From the NCBI RefSeq assembly GCF_022376445.1, contig NW_025955073.1:62001-126000 (forward strand): a stretch of DNA of 64,000 bases. The letters run 5' to 3'. Positions 12,275 to 24,200 of the stretch are shown here, one piece after another; the stretch's first letter is position 1, and each line of letters starts with the position of its first letter. The notes beneath the pieces are model-generated. The model made no database searches. It was not told where the DNA came from and saw only the letters and a list, made by a program, of their open reading frames with translations. This DNA is from Fomitopsis serialis (taxonomy: Eukaryota > Basidiomycota > Agaricomycetes > Polyporales > Fomitopsidaceae). The translations under genes and the position numbers were made by a program.

Positions 12275-12907
12275 TCAGCCACTCGCCTCCGTCGCCGCAC
12301 CGGCATCCTCCGCGTCCAAGGCCTGCTGCTCCTCCGGATCTAGCCAACTCTCTTCGACGGTCGCACGCACACGTCGAACGTACTCCTTCATGTTTTCGCG
12401 ATAGAGCTGCGCAGCCTCTGCGTTCGCGGGGGAGTTAGGATTGGGGTCGTGGAGGAGGCTCTGGATAGAGGTGAGGATGGCGGCGACGTCGTAGGTGGGC
12501 GACCACCGATTCTGTAGGATGTCGAGGCAGAGCTCGCCGTTGGCGTAGACGTTGGGGTGGAACATGCGTGAGAGGAACTTGACGGTGGGCGGCTTGTTCG
12601 GGTAGGACTCGTCGAAGGTGAGGAGGAGCTTGAAGGTGCCGTCCTCGAACGGTGTGTCCGCTGTGTGGCACGCGAGGGTTCGGCGCTGGTGTGCGACCGG
12701 ATGGGGAGAAAGGGACGCACCTGGGCCAAAGATGACCGCGTTCCAGAGCATAATGTTATCCGGACATGGGCTGCCTGAGATCCCGCCTGGCGGGTCGGTG
12801 GAGAGGCGCTTGAAGTCGCGGATGAGTCTGCGACGGCAATTGGTAGACTGTGGGTGAGGTATAAGAACTGACTGTCTCACGGACAAGTCTTGAGTGATAC
12901 GTACCAT
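12275..12907 (-). CDS. UBC2: Ubiquitin-conjugating enzyme E2, Rad6/Ubc2 type
   Basis: Three exons on the minus strand: ATG alone at 12907-12905, then 12847-12721 and 12660-12275, giving 171 aa. The protein starts [16 protein letters not shown] and continues with [45 protein letters not shown] and [15 protein letters not shown], the hallmark series of Rad6. The catalytic cysteine is Cys88, the same number as in yeast Rad6. An acidic C-terminal tail ([13 protein letters not shown]) is present, as in fungal Rad6. It takes ubiquitin from E1 and, with RING E3s (Rad18, Bre1, Ubr1), marks PCNA, histone H2B or N-degron substrates. It is a core gene stranded inside the accessory block. The first intron starts directly after the start codon. 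Confidence 0.95.
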   Translation of the reverse strand: MVRITQDLSVRQSVLIPHPQSTNCRRRLIRDFKRLSTDPPGGISGSPCPDNIMLWNAVIFGPGASLSPHPVAHQRRTLACHTADTPFEDGTFKLLLTFDESYPNKPPTVKFLSRMFHPNVYANGELCLDILQNRWSPTYDVAAILTSIQSLLHDPNPNSPANAEAAQLYRENMKEYVRRVRATVEESWLDPEEQQALDAEDAGAATEASG

Positions 12908-13995
12908 GGCCGTATGTGTTGGAGGCGCGATGGGAGAGGAAGGAGAGAACGAGTGCCCTCAGCCCGAGACGACCAAGTTAACCGCCACAGCTTAGTAAGC
13001 GATTCATGGCCACATCGCGATCGGGCCGACCCGCGATTGTGGCGACCCAGATCTTGTATCTCAGTAAGTACTTCACTGTCACTGAACTTCACTCCATAGC
13101 ATTAGGCAACCCGGCCGTACGGTGCTACGGGTACTGACAGTAACCCTCATATTCTTTGACTCTTCCTTTTGGTCGCCCTGCGGAACGGCTAGTAACTAGG
13201 CAGCCACCTGAGAGCCAATATTCGCCTCCCGAGTCCGCCAGGCTACCCATCTGCTCGGATATGTGCTGACAAGGTGCGCTATATGACTCGGGTATCCTGT
13301 CAATGCTCTCGCTCACGATTAGGTGCACACTAGCTACCAGCGGCTGGTATGCCTCCGGTTCAACACGCGTCAGAGCTGCGATGCACGTCTTGATTCACAA
13401 CGCGCTGCTCCCGGTACGTGACAACCCATCGTCTTTCGCATCTCCCCACTATCAGCTGACCCCGCTTTCACGTGAACAGACACATTCCCGGTCTGAGAAC
13501 TCCCCGATGTGTCCCGTCTTCCCGACTTCCTGACAGCGAGGGGGGAGGCCGCACTGCTTCAGCGGAACTGACCGCTATCCTGTGCGGGTGCGAGGTAGAA
13601 TACGGGACGTATGGGAGAGGTAGGAGCGAACGAAGTCGCCTGGCCGACGAAATTACATACGTCAGGTTCCTTATCGGTAGCGCGCTCACGGCTTGGACAG
13701 GCGCGGTGGCGGTGGCTCGTTGTACGCCCATGTCATTACGACTTCCTGTCATGGCCAACCCGCTCCCTAGTATCTGCGGAAGGAGCACTGTGCTCGGGCA
13801 CCGTAATCTCGAGTTCGGGGGATTTGGACACTGCCTCCTGCACAGGTCAGTGCAGTTTCCGAGTATCATCGGCGCTTTCTGACGCAGGGGACTCAGGACC
13901 TATTGTATTATGCTCTTCCTCACACCCACATACCGTCGTTACGTCGCAGACTTGGCTTGCACGTCCGTTGCCGAACAACTTGCACTTTGTACGAA
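12908..13995. repeat. Upstream module of caspase B, with membrane-protein relic
   Basis: The first 200 bp hold the UBC2 promoter. From about 13300 the sequence matches the module at 31.9-33.06 kb (for example the shared words around 13490-13700 and 32560-32735) and, for the relic at 13303-13450, the minus-strand fragment at 3608-3850. Frames are broken, so I call it a degenerate duplicated segment and not a gene. Confidence 0.5.
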
Positions 13996-15709
13996 ATGAC
14001 ATCATGGACAACTCCCAGTGTTCGGCGGGGCCGGAAGGACCATAGGTGAGCTTCCATAGACTGTAGGCGGAGCGGACGCTGACCGCTGTGAAGGGTGAGA
14101 GAATGTTTGGAGCTTCGTCGACTCTTGGATGTCTATACCAAGCGGCGGTGAGTGTCATATCCTCCCTCCCTCGTCAAAGACACTGATCATGCTTCTTCCA
14201 GTCCAGTGAGAGTGTCGGGAGCCGCATCGGGGAATCAGACCCGGGCCAATGCAAAGCTCAGGTGCAGTTCACGCAGTCTGGCCAACGCCCCCAAACTGAC
14301 ATTATACCAGGGCGTGGGCTACAGTCTTCGAAGCACGCCGTAGGAATCAGGACCCGCATCAAGATGGCGATCGAACTCGCATCTGGGCTTTTGTCATCGC
14401 TATCGACGTCTATCAGAATCCGCAGATCAAGAATCTCCATGGATGTGTGAACGATGGCGACGACGTGTATGACTACCTCACGAACACCCTGAGGATCCCT
14501 CGGAGCCAGATCCTCCTTTTGAAGAATGAGAAAGCGACGCGTACAGGAATCATCGACACTTTCTTCTCGCGTCTCATCGACAACCCAGCCATCAAACGGG
14601 ATGACACCGTTATCGTCTACTATGCAGGCCATGGCGATCGTAGGAGCGCGCCTGTTAGTTGGAGCACCGCTGGTGCTCTCGGTATGGTCGAGTTGATCTG
14701 CCCGCACGACGAGGGAATGCCAGACGAGGGAGGGCGGCCCACGATTGGCATCCCGGACCGGACGTTCGGGGGCGTGATGCGCCGGCTGGCTCACGAGAAA
14801 GGAGACAACGTTGTACGTTCACTCAGCACCGTCCTGCTTTGCGCAGTAGTGACGTGAATACTCATTGGCTTGTATCTACAGGTAGCCATCTTCGACTGCT
14901 GCCATTCAGGAGGGATGCATCGCAGCGGACCAGCGAGCGTGACGAGCGAGACGCGGCACCTCCCAACAGGAAGCCAGCTTCCCCGCCCTCCTATCCCCGA
15001 GACACTCGATCAATACATCTGGGCCTGGCAAGACCCGGACGCTGGCCGTGGCGCGGCAATGGTCCCTGTTGCGCAACCTGAGACCGGATTCTCAGACCCA
15101 GAGGCGCGCTCGCACGTTCTCCTGGCGGCCTGCCAGTCGCATGAGACGGCGCAGGAGCACACCATTGGCGGGATGCCGCGCGGGGTGTTCACATACCACT
15201 TGTTGGCGTATATGAGGATGAAGCACGGAGAGGACCTCACGTACGCGCAGCTCGTGGACGCACTGCGAAAGCCGGACGGCGTGGATGTATGGGGCTCGGG
15301 GACACTCCAGTGGATGGCGGGTCAGACTCCGCTGTGCATTGGGCGGAACAAGCACCGACTACTGTTCACGACGGACGAAGTACCTGAAGCTGCAAACACG
15401 TCCCCCGTCAGATATGACAAGGGCTTGCTCTACGTCGGAGCAGGCTACCGCAACAAGATCGTCAAGGGCATGCGGTTCATCGTGGAGGTTCCACCGGAGT
15501 TGCAGGGTCATCTTCCAATGCGACACGTCGTACTTACGGCGGAGAGTGTCGGTGACGATGAGTGCACGGTTGGGTATGGCACGTGCGGTGACAGAGTGCC
15601 ACGGGAGATTGGTAGAGCGCTCGAAGGGAAAGAGGCTGTGGTCTGCACGTCCAACTTGTGGCTATGGGCAGGCGTCAACGAGCGCGCGCCTTTTTTTATT
15701 AGATTTTGA
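13996..15709 (+). CDS. Caspase-domain protein B (peptidase C14-like)
   Basis: Five exons: 13996-14045, 14094-14147, 14202-14261, 14311-14812 and 14882-15709, giving 497 aa. The start was fixed by comparing three paralogues: all begin M-x-S-(S)-W-T-T and have short exons of 50-53, 54 and 60 nt in the same phase. The basic N-terminal extension (residues 1-75) has no family I know. The caspase core begins TRIWAFVIAIDVYQ; the dyad is His162 (VYYAGHGDRR) and Cys229 (IFDCCHSGGMH), both intact. The C-terminal beta-rich module (PVRYDKGLLYVGAGYRNK, then VLTAESVGDDECTVGYG) matches the other copies. Its closest relative is F at 33064. It belongs to a duplicated block that continues into the pseudogene at 16559. 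Predicted cysteine protease; substrate and cleavage preference unknown. Confidence 0.85.
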
Positions 15710-16558
15710 CTTGACGGGAAGTTATTCGGTCCGATCGATCGATGCCTTCCATTTACGGAGTGCTACATCGCTCCTGCGCTCCGTCTCTTGATGGCCGAAC
15801 TTTCCAAATTTTGGCGGCGTGGTACGTCTGGCTTGTCGCCGCAAATGAGTAGTTGTATCACCCTGGATCATCAATGCATTTGTATGCCTGCCGTTCCCAC
15901 ATGTGCACGCTGCCCGCGGTATGTCCTCGGATCTGTATGTACATACGTACTACGCAACACTTGGCCTGTATCATGGGTGGCCTTCTCGTATGCCAGGACG
16001 AGTGCGCGTCATGCCCTCTCATGAAACGACGGCATCGAGAATGGGCAAGTTCCGGGATTCGGGCCGAGGAAGACAAAGGCGATGCGGTTAACTTACGTGA
16101 GAGAAGACGGTCCCATCCACTGGCAATTCAAGCCGATTCATCGAGCATGACTCTGGGCGCGCTTCCGCGTCCGCAGGCCAAAGACGCGTCTCCTCGGTCC
16201 TATCCCCCTCCACCATTCCCTCCTGCTCCCTCCTCCCCGTCGCCCTCGCTACGCGCGTCCAACGACCTCCATTGTCTGTCCCACGCCCACATAAATAGCA
16301 CCCAACTCGATGCCCAACGCTAGCTTCCCCGCGAACGCAGACGTCCGCATACGACGACCAGCCCCAGGAGGAGGATCCAGCTTGCGCAGTAGGTCCACCT
16401 CGCCCATGGCTTGGAGCGTGTTTGCCGATGCCCCGCCCTGATTGAACCCCACTGATCCCGATCGTCTGTACCCCGCAGCGTCCCCCGCAGCCACAGCCAC
16501 ACGACCCCGCCTCGTCAGGCTCCCGCCCCGCCTCCGACGCAAGGCCGCCACGCGCACG
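15710..16558. repeat. Duplicated spacer between caspase B and hypothetical pseudogene
   Basis: This stretch corresponds to 34866-35615 between caspase F and the intact hypothetical gene; many words are shared (for example around 16050-16560 and 35190-35600). No gene is seen in it beyond the 3' end of B and the promoter of the next unit. Confidence 0.5.
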
Positions 16559-17462
16559 ATGGAGGACGACGACTCCGGATGGGAGGCAGACTGGGAGGCC
16601 GAGTCGCGCGCGTCGTCCGTCGCTCCTATGCGCGTCGAAGCGACTGGCGACGGGCGCTACATGGTCCACTCCGTGGCCATGGCAGGAAGGAGGGGGCGCA
16701 GGACGTGAGCATGCCGATGATGCACCCGTGCTGCCCGTGGACGTCGCGCATGAGATGGAGGCTCGGAACGAGGAGCGACTCGGACGTGTCACGGCGTGCG
16801 TCGAAGGTGCGTCCCTATCAGTCCGTTCAAGACTCTCCATATGCTTATGTCCGTACCGTACATCCGCGTTCGGTGCAGAGGAATGCATCGCGCAACGGCG
16901 GCGGCTCCTCGAACCCGGTCCGGGTGCGCGACCCCGCCTGCGCAGGTACAACCCGACTACCTCCTCGCTGCGCGTCGATGGCCCACCCAAGATAGCCGTG
17001 GCTCGACGCGTCCGTGGGCCCTCTCTGGCGCAACGACGGAGCTCGAAGCCGAGGGCGTACCCGTCTGCTATTGCCTCCGCACAATCGACTCTCACCCTTC
17101 CCTCGCCCACGCTACAACTTTGGCCGAGCCCGAGTGCACCCCTTCCTTGCCCGCCGACTCGCTCTCTGCCCTCGCTGCCATCTCCCTTCTATCCCCGCTG
17201 CGCCCGACCCAACCCGGCCCCTGGGTCGTGCAGCCCCGCCGACTGGGAGACGGTCTATGCCCGCCTCGCGGAGCACCGCGCCACCCTCGCGCACCTCCAG
17301 CGCGCTATGCTCGGCGCGTGGGCCCTCGTGGAGGAGGTCGTCATGCCTGTCATGCGGCATCAGCACGCGGGCTTGCCGTTCGACCGACAGGACCTCATCA
17401 GTATCTTTTGCACGGAGGCGCGCTCGCTGCCCGGCAGGAGACCTTCAGAGTCGGTTATCTTG
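16559..17462 (+). pseudogene. Degenerate copy of the hypothetical gene at 35616-36506
   Basis: It begins at the equivalent ATG (MEDDDSGWEADWEAESRASS, identical from SGWEADWE to VEATGDGR with the intact copy), but the frame is then lost through small indels and the homology is spread over three frames to about 17462 (GAWALVEEVVMPVMR near 17310). The conserved intron (donor GTGCGT near 16806, acceptor near 16880) is still visible. A non-functional relic is the simplest reading. Confidence 0.65.
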
Positions 17463-17791
17463 TAAGTCTGCAGATGCTTCGCTGGCGACTGATCCGCGTA
17501 CAGAGCTTGGGCGGGCCATACGTATCTATCGACCCATAAGTATACCCGTGTATGCTAGTCCTCAATCAATGTCAGGATTAACAACGTTTTCACGTTCCTC
17601 ACACTGCGGCCCGGGATTACGGGCGCTCAAAGTGGGTGGTTGGCCTGTTCATGCGCCTGCATCAGAGGCGAGACGCGCACCAAGCCTGAAGCTTGAAGCT
17701 GAAGACCGCAAGGAGCTTCCAAAACTCGCTAATTCACAGAATGTATCCAGGCCGAGCTCTTCGGGCTCGGAGTGTCGGAGGACAGTGATGT
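17463..17791. other. Gap before the foldback element
   Basis: About 100 bp at 17461-17560 recurs at 26855-26945 (shared sequence around TACCCGTGTATGCTAG). The rest shows no gene. Confidence 0.4.
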
Positions 17792-18315
17792 CATTTAAAT
17801 GGGATTAATATTGAATCACTAATGTATTTTAGATCAACTTAAACCCCATACACTTTTAACCTGATCCTGTGCTAAGCTGTTGCTTAGCCAATAGATTAGC
17901 CAAGTAGGATCAGTAGAGCTAATCCACACATGTTAAGCCATAGATTAGCCATAGTTAGTCCATATCTAATCCCATTGTGATCCATTGGTTAGACTTGCTG
18001 AGATGCTGCTTAGCCATTGGATTACCCATGGCTAAGTAATATCTGATCCATGTCTTAACCATAGATTAGCCATGCTTAGCTATGACTTAGGCAAGAGATT
18101 GACAAGTAAATCAGGCTAAACAAAGTTGGTAGACTTTCAATCTTATCCACTGCTAAGCCACTGCTTAGCTAGCTACTGGATTAGCTTTGCGAAGATCACC
18201 AATTGCTGATCATGGTTCGCTTAACTGGAGATAAGACAGTGCTTAGCCACTTGCTAAGCTGTGTCTAATCCACTGAGTTAGATAGTGGCTTCAATGGCCC
18301 AAAAATGCGGACACA

Positions 18316-18407
18316 AGCCTGGTTTGAACTCCTGACCCTGGACACTACTACATAATCACATGATCTAGTTACTTACCTGACACACTTACCACTGCACCAC
18401 TGGGCCT
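18316..18407 (-). repeat. tRNA-derived SINE-like segment, left arm
   Basis: This is the inverted counterpart of the segment at 18853-18945. Read on the minus strand it has an A-box-like sequence (about 18407-18388) followed by a B-box-like sequence (GAGTTCAAACCAG, about 18331-18319). It does not fold into a standard tRNA, because no proper acceptor stem or anticodon arm is evident. It is a Pol III promoter-like relic typical of SINEs. Confidence 0.55.
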
Positions 18408-18852
18408 TTCTACACTACAAAACTGAATGACCCGTATTACATTCTCAGACTACTGGACTTAGGCATTTCACAACACTCTGCCATAGGATGCCCCCTAGTC
18501 CAACTTTTTGTGGATTAGCACATACTTTATTCTGGTTAATCTTGTCTGATTAGCAGGTTTGCTCAGAAGTGGTTTTATGAACTGATCAGATTAGGATTGA
18601 ATTGGATTAGATCAGCAAAACTGATCAGGAGTGGATCAATGAAGGATCAATATAATTTGTTTGATATGGAAAGTGGCTGAATCTGAAAGATTAAGCTAAT
18701 CCAATGTCAATCTGCAGATTAACCAGAATAAAGTATGTGCTGATCCACAAAAAGTCGGACTAGGGGGGCATCCTATGGCAGAGTGTTGTGAAATGCCTAA
18801 GTCCAGTAGTCTGAGAATGTAATACAGGTCATTCAGTTTTGTAGTGTAGAAA

Positions 18853-18945
18853 GGCCCAGTGGTGCAGTGGTAAGTGTGTCAGGTAAGTAACTAGATCATG
18901 TGATTATGTAGTAGTGTCCAGGGTCAGGAGTTCAAACCAGGCTTG
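18853..18945 (+). repeat. tRNA-derived SINE-like segment, right arm
   Basis: It starts GGCCCAGTGGTGCAGTGG, an A-box-like word in tRNA-head context, and has GAGTTCAAACCAG about 60 bp downstream, matching the B-box consensus GGTTCRANNCC loosely. The spacing and head sequence are those of tRNA-derived SINE heads. The mirror copy in the other arm means the whole palindrome could be two SINE-bearing units joined head to head. Confidence 0.55.
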
Positions 18946-19467
18946 TGTCCGCATTTTTGGGCCATTGAAGCCACTATCTAACTCAGTGGATTAGACACAG
19001 CTTAGCAAGTGGCTAAGCACTGTCTTATCTCCAGTTAAGCGAACCATGATCAGCAATTGGTGATCTTCGCAAAGCTAATCCAGTAGCTAGCTAAGCAGTG
19101 GCTTAGCAGTGGATAAGATTGAAAGTCTACCAACTTTGTTTAGCCTGATTTACTTGTCAATCTCTTGCCTAAGTCATAGCTAAGCATGGCTAATCTATGG
19201 TTAAGACATGGATCAGATATTACTTAGCCATGGGTAATCCAATGGCTAAGCAGCATCTCAGCAAGTCTAACCAATGGATCACAATGGGATTAGATATGGA
19301 CTAACTATGGCTAATCTATGGCTTAACATGTGTGGATTAGCTCTACTGATCCTACTTGGCTAATCTATTGGCTAAGCAACAGCTTAGCACAGGATCAGGT
19401 TAAAAGTGTATGGGGTTTAAGTTGATCTAAAATACATTAGTGATTCAATATTAATCCCATTTAAATG

Positions 19468-20416
19468 CGGAAGATGCGGAGGAAGCTTGGCGCAGGATAA
19501 TATGACAGGTTCGACGTTGCAGCTCTGATGAATGGCGTGCACGCTGCTCATATCCGCCCTGTTCTTAAAAGGATGTGTTAGAAGACGTCTGGGGGAGAGG
19601 CATCCCAACGAAAGCCTCTCCGAGTCCCCAGCCTTCTGCCGCCAAGTTGTGCCATGGCCGCCAAATATCCGGGCGTGTATATCGGGCACGAGGTTGAAAG
19701 AGGTGGGACCAGGACCCATATGCCTTCGACCCTTCGCATTGTCGAACGCCCGTCTGCCTTCACTACACAGTCCGCATCTTGCGTAGACCCAAACTGCTCG
19801 TCATCTGGGACGCGGCCAGAAGCTTCGGTATGTACAAGCCGCTGAAGGTACCCGCCGAGTCGCTGGGTGTCAAGAGCGAGACTCCGGATCCGCTGCGCCG
19901 TGCGCTCCTTCGCTACTAAAAAACCTCGAGCTTCCGACGCAATCACCTCGCTCCTTACACCTGAGCGATCACAGTGGCTGACCGGGACCACTGGCGGATG
20001 ATCACTGCCCTCGTAAGTCCTCGTCGGAGAGCACTCTGCTCTCACTAGACCCGGACACCATGTCTCTCAGATCTGTAAGCCGTTCTCCTTATCTATCCTG
20101 GTTTTGAAGAACATAGCCTTACGGAGCACAAGGTACCACAGAAGTTGTCAACATGGGCACACAGGATCGGACATCTTCCGTTCCGAACTGATGATAGGCA
20201 TGCGGACGGACTTCGCAGAAGCAGCGCCTGTGAAGCGCGACACGCTCTCACGTACGGTCCAGAAGCATTAATACACTGCCTCAGGCCTTATGCCCAGCTG
20301 AGCAAAGCTTCCAAATATCATCGGCGCTTCTTGATGGAGGATAAGGATGAGTGCTGGGACTCGCCCCACATACTGGTTACCCCAACCGCTACCAGACAAC
20401 TTCAGCTCTGCGCGAA
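19468..20416. repeat. Upstream module of the caspase C/D gene
   Basis: No intact gene. From about 20270 the sequence is homologous to the regions just upstream of caspases B and F. The part near 19880-20030 matches, in inverse orientation, the dispersed segment at 11690-11830. It presumably contains the promoter of the following gene. Confidence 0.45.
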
Positions 20417-20932
20417 ATGGAGTCTTCTTGGACGACTCCCAGTGCTCGAATCGGGTGGACCGATCACAGGTGAGCGTTTATATACATAGGCTGTGAAGAC
20501 GAACTGGACGACCTGACTGCTGGTAAGGGTGCAAGAATGCTCGAGGCGTCGTCGACTTTTGGATGCCAATGCTAACTGGAGGTGAGCCGCTCTTCTTCTC
20601 CGTTGTCTAATACACTGCCAATCACGCGCCATCCAGTACAGTGGAAGTGTCGACAGCCGCTTCGAGGACTTGGGCCCTCACGAACGAGATAGCGAGGTGA
20701 TCTCCACATAGTCACCTCGATGTCCTGATGTTGACGTTGTGCTAGGGCATATGACGTCGCACATGCACAAGTCGGACGTGCAGAACAGGAATCGCATGAC
20801 GATCGAGCTCGCATTTGGGCCTACCTCGTCGCCGTCGACGTTGATCAGCATTCACAGATCAAGGGTCTCCATGATGGCTGTACGAACGACAGCGACAACC
20901 TGTACGACTTCTTGACGAATACCTTGGGGGTC
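20417..20932 (+). pseudogene. 5' part of caspase gene C/D, cut by the insertion
   Basis: Four exons are aligned with caspases B and F: 20417-20469, 20528-20581, 20637-20696 and 20746-20932. The start reads MESSWTTPSAR and the N-terminal extension is conserved (three short exons of 53, 54 and 60 nt). The caspase core begins ARIWAYLVAVDVDQ and stops after FLTNTLGV, where the 3.27-kb element enters. Skipping the element and one copy of the GGTC target duplication, the frame continues in phase at 24205. Exon 4 then has 187 + 315 = 502 nt, exactly the length of exon 4 in caspase B. The gene was therefore intact before the insertion, which should abolish normal expression unless it is spliced out as a very long intron. 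Confidence 0.8.
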
Positions 20933-23900
20933 ATCAGGAAAAAACCTTCTCCTGAATGCGGAAGAATAGAGGCAATTTTGTAGGAATAGAAGATAAACAG
21001 CATTAATCTTCCTAATATAATAACAGACCATATTCCGTGGTCCCCATGGGTCCGTGTACGAATACTCAGTAATACTCGAGTAATTACAATGTTCTCGTGA
21101 GTTTCTGTGGCATGTTTACGCAATAAGTCATGGCTTCTGTGCCGTTCTCGGGACATTCAATGCACATTCACTCTGATGTTCGTTCACACAAAGTCATTAG
21201 AAAAAACATAAATGCATTGCCGTGCATGTAATATACTACTACGAGTCTGCGATGTATTATGAGAGGTCCGAGGCCACGAAGACAGGTACTAGGGAGGGAG
21301 ATAGATGACGAGCATGGCAGTAAAATACGACTAGAGTGACAGTGTCGGTGGGTCTGCGGGTCGACGGGTCACTAAGCGGGTCCGCAGGCAAGTCGGCGCG
21401 TGGACGAGTGACCAATCGTGTGGGTGATCACACAAATAGGCAGGTGGCCAGCCGGCCGAGCGGACGAGAGCATGGGCAGGAGGGGGCATGCGAGACAGAC
21501 TGTGGGCAAGACGGAGTCGGGTGTGTGGGTGTAGAGCGAGATGGTGTGTCCACGAGCATGGGCGCGTAGGTTGCGGGTGACAGGGGCAATAGTTCTCCAT
21601 GTGAACGTATGTTAGCTGGCTGTCATAGACGGCGAGGAGGTACGCACACGGATCGATGTTTGTCATGATGCGGCAGGCAGGTGCACAATCACAGGTGCGC
21701 AGTCAAAACGCCGAGAGCGAACAGTTGTGGAAGCGAGCGCGGAGGACACGCGCAAGAACATGTGAACACGCGGACACAATAGAGCGGGCGTGTGGACGCG
21801 AGAGGGCCAATGGGTGGACACGAAAGTGCAAGCAGGCGGGCGCGAGAAGACAGTGGACGGGCGCGAGAAGACAGTGGGCGAGCGTGAGAAGACAGTGGGC
21901 GGGCGCAAGAAAGCAAATGGGCAGGCACGAGACGGCAAGTCGGCGGGTGCGAGACGGCAAGTCGGCGGGTGCGAGACGGCGGGCAAGAGGGATGACAAGA
22001 TGGTGGGCGAGCGAAATGGCGCAAGGAAAACAGTTGGCGGAGCAGAACGCCGGACAGATAGGACATGGTTCAGCGGGCCTCGGCACATTCATAGATAGCA
22101 GCAGGGAGATCGTGTTGGTGATGGCTCACCTTTGTATTGCAGATAGGGCCCTTGAGCCTCGCACTCGAACTCTTTCGGCTGCGCGGTCGCTGGATGCGTG
22201 TGCCCTCAGTGAGAACGGGTCGGCGGGTGCGAGAGTGAGCTAGGGGCGAGACACTGTGAGAGAGTGCGCAAGCCAGATATATGGACACTCAGGCATTCAA
22301 CACACAGATTGCAGAAGCAGGATGCAGGCACTGCAGTAGGCACCGTTAATTGCTCGTCAATGTACCTATTTGGCCATGGTAACCGGGAAAAATTAGCAGT
22401 AGGGCGAGTAGGTGGGCGAACGAGAGGGCAGCGAGCCAGAATGAGGACATGTGAGCGAGCGAGAGGGTTAGTGGGAGGGCACGCGGGCGAGCAAGCAAGA
22501 GAGGGCGGGTGAACGAGTGAGACAGCGGGGGGCGGCGGCGGGCGAGACGGGCGAGAGAGGCTCAGAGTGAGACTGACGTGGCGCTGTGGCGGCGGTCAGA
22601 TTCGATCGAGATATTGTTTAGGGCAAGCAGCGCTCCCACTTGTGGCGCTGTCTGGCACGTCTGACTCTCTGTCACCCGCTTGTCTGAAGCTGTCGCCCGT
22701 CACCTATGTCGCCTGTCTGTGCCCCTTAATCATTGCCCGTCTCCAAACTGTCCTGTCTCACGAGTTACTAAGTACAGTCCCGCCGCGATACAACCATACC
22801 CGCCGCTCGCGCGAAAGCGCCGGGCGGTCTGCGTTCGGACAACCACCACCATGCGCGAGGCACTCACGCCGTCCCACACTCCGAATGCGACAAACCCGAG
22901 CCGTGACGCAAGGCGGCAAGTCTGAGCACAAGAAGCGAGCACGGTCACAGGAAGAGGGCCAGCAAAACAGATGACGGGCAGGAGTGATGAACGAAAGGGA
23001 AGGAAAGCGGTGGCAAGAAACCCGAAGTGAGTCGTTCTTAATGTATCTACTAAGTATCTGTTGCTAGTCGCAATGCTCGAGCAAGTGCATTGACGAGCAA
23101 CAAGCTCGCGGCCATCCTCTCGCACGTACCATCCTCTCGCAAGCTAGGCGCACTTCGATACGGGCACACCGGACAGTAACACCGTGTAAGTCTGCGACTG
23201 CTTAACAGCGAGCAGACACCCTCTCTGGCCCCCGGTGGTGCACCCCTCGATCTTGCTCGCTCGCCCCGCCCTTCTCGCTCGTTCGTTTGTCATTGCGCAC
23301 TCGTTCGCCCACTCGCCAGCCCACTCTCGGCTTCCGAGTCTCGCCGGCCTGCCCTTGGCTCATCACCGCTCGTCCGCTCGCCCGTTCTTGCCCGCCCACC
23401 GAGGTGTTCTCGTCTGCTCACGCTTGCTTTCTTGCGAGCTCGATCGATCGACCGCCCGCCCAGGTGCCTGCCCTCCTGTGCTTGCTTTCCATGCCCACTT
23501 TCTCTCGGCTTCTTGCCCTGCACACCCGCTCGTGGACCTACACCGTCTCGCGCGACACTAACACGCTCGCACCCCGTCTTGCTCAGGGTCTCGTCTCGCA
23601 TCATCATGTGCTCTCCTGCCCGTGCTCTCGTCTGCTCGGTTAGCCGTCATTCAGTCATTCATATGATCGCTCATTTGTACACGCACCGAATTGCCCGCAG
23701 ACCTGCTTACTTATCCGTGGGTTCGTGGACGACTGAGGAGTGGCTGTCATCGATGACTACGCATACGTGGTGGAGGACTCGATCAATGTGCACTGGCTCG
23801 TGTTTTGCATCTAGAACAACGCGCACCGTCGTGCCCCCCTACACGCCTATCACCGTCTTGTCGATCTGAAGTCTGTTTTGGTTGATGAACGTCGATCACT

Positions 23901-24200
23901 GAATATATCTGAAGTGATCTTCGGGTCATGTGTACTATAGTATGCAGAATCGGATACTAATAGGAGACGCACCAATATATTCTCTTTTCACCACATCTTC
24001 GCGAATGAGTCACCTCTGCACGGAAAATTACAATTGTACCACTCGTATTAGTATCATATTATTGACCGCACTCGAACGTCGCATACAATGGTCAATAATA
24101 CGGAGTGTTATCATGAATGGCGTCAAGAATCCTAACAGTCTACATATTATGGAGAATATCCGTTTGTTCGGTATAATTCCCAGGGAGGTATTTTCCTGAT
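20933..24200. mobile_element. 3.27-kb insertion with terminal inverted repeats, 4-bp TSD
   Basis: The element begins ATCAGGAAAAAACC and ends GGTATTTTCCTGAT, imperfect terminal inverted repeats, flanked on both sides by GGTC (20929-20932 and 24201-24204). The left part (about 21330-22560) is purine-rich, with GCGGGCGAGCGAGA-like words. The right part (about 23230-23660) is the pyrimidine-rich mirror, and portions match as long divergent inverted repeats (21456-21560 against 23530-23640). No transposase-like frame is seen; the long ORFs are low-complexity shadows of the biased composition. It is best described as a non-autonomous foldback-type DNA transposon. I cannot assign the superfamily. 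Confidence 0.8.

Larger units (their letters stand above)
17792..19467. mobile_element. 1.68-kb near-palindromic foldback element
   Basis: Two arms of about 750 bp (roughly 17792-18542 and 18715-19467) are reverse complements with very few mismatches, separated by an unpaired centre of about 170 bp. Both outer ends read CATTTAAATG followed by GGGATTAATATTG in inverted orientation. CATTTAAATG is itself a palindrome, so it may be a target duplication (8-10 bp) or part of the terminal repeat. The arms are AT-rich and full of TTAGCC/GGCTAA words, quite unlike the GC-rich host DNA. I see no coding frame, so it is non-autonomous. It lies between duplicated modules and splits no recognisable gene. 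Confidence 0.85.

Noticed and set aside
21656..22243. ORFs of 100-195 codons inside the 3.27-kb insertion
   Set aside because: Repetitive Arg/Ala/Gly/Lys strings from a biased GA-rich repeat; similar ORFs arise on both strands and in several frames.
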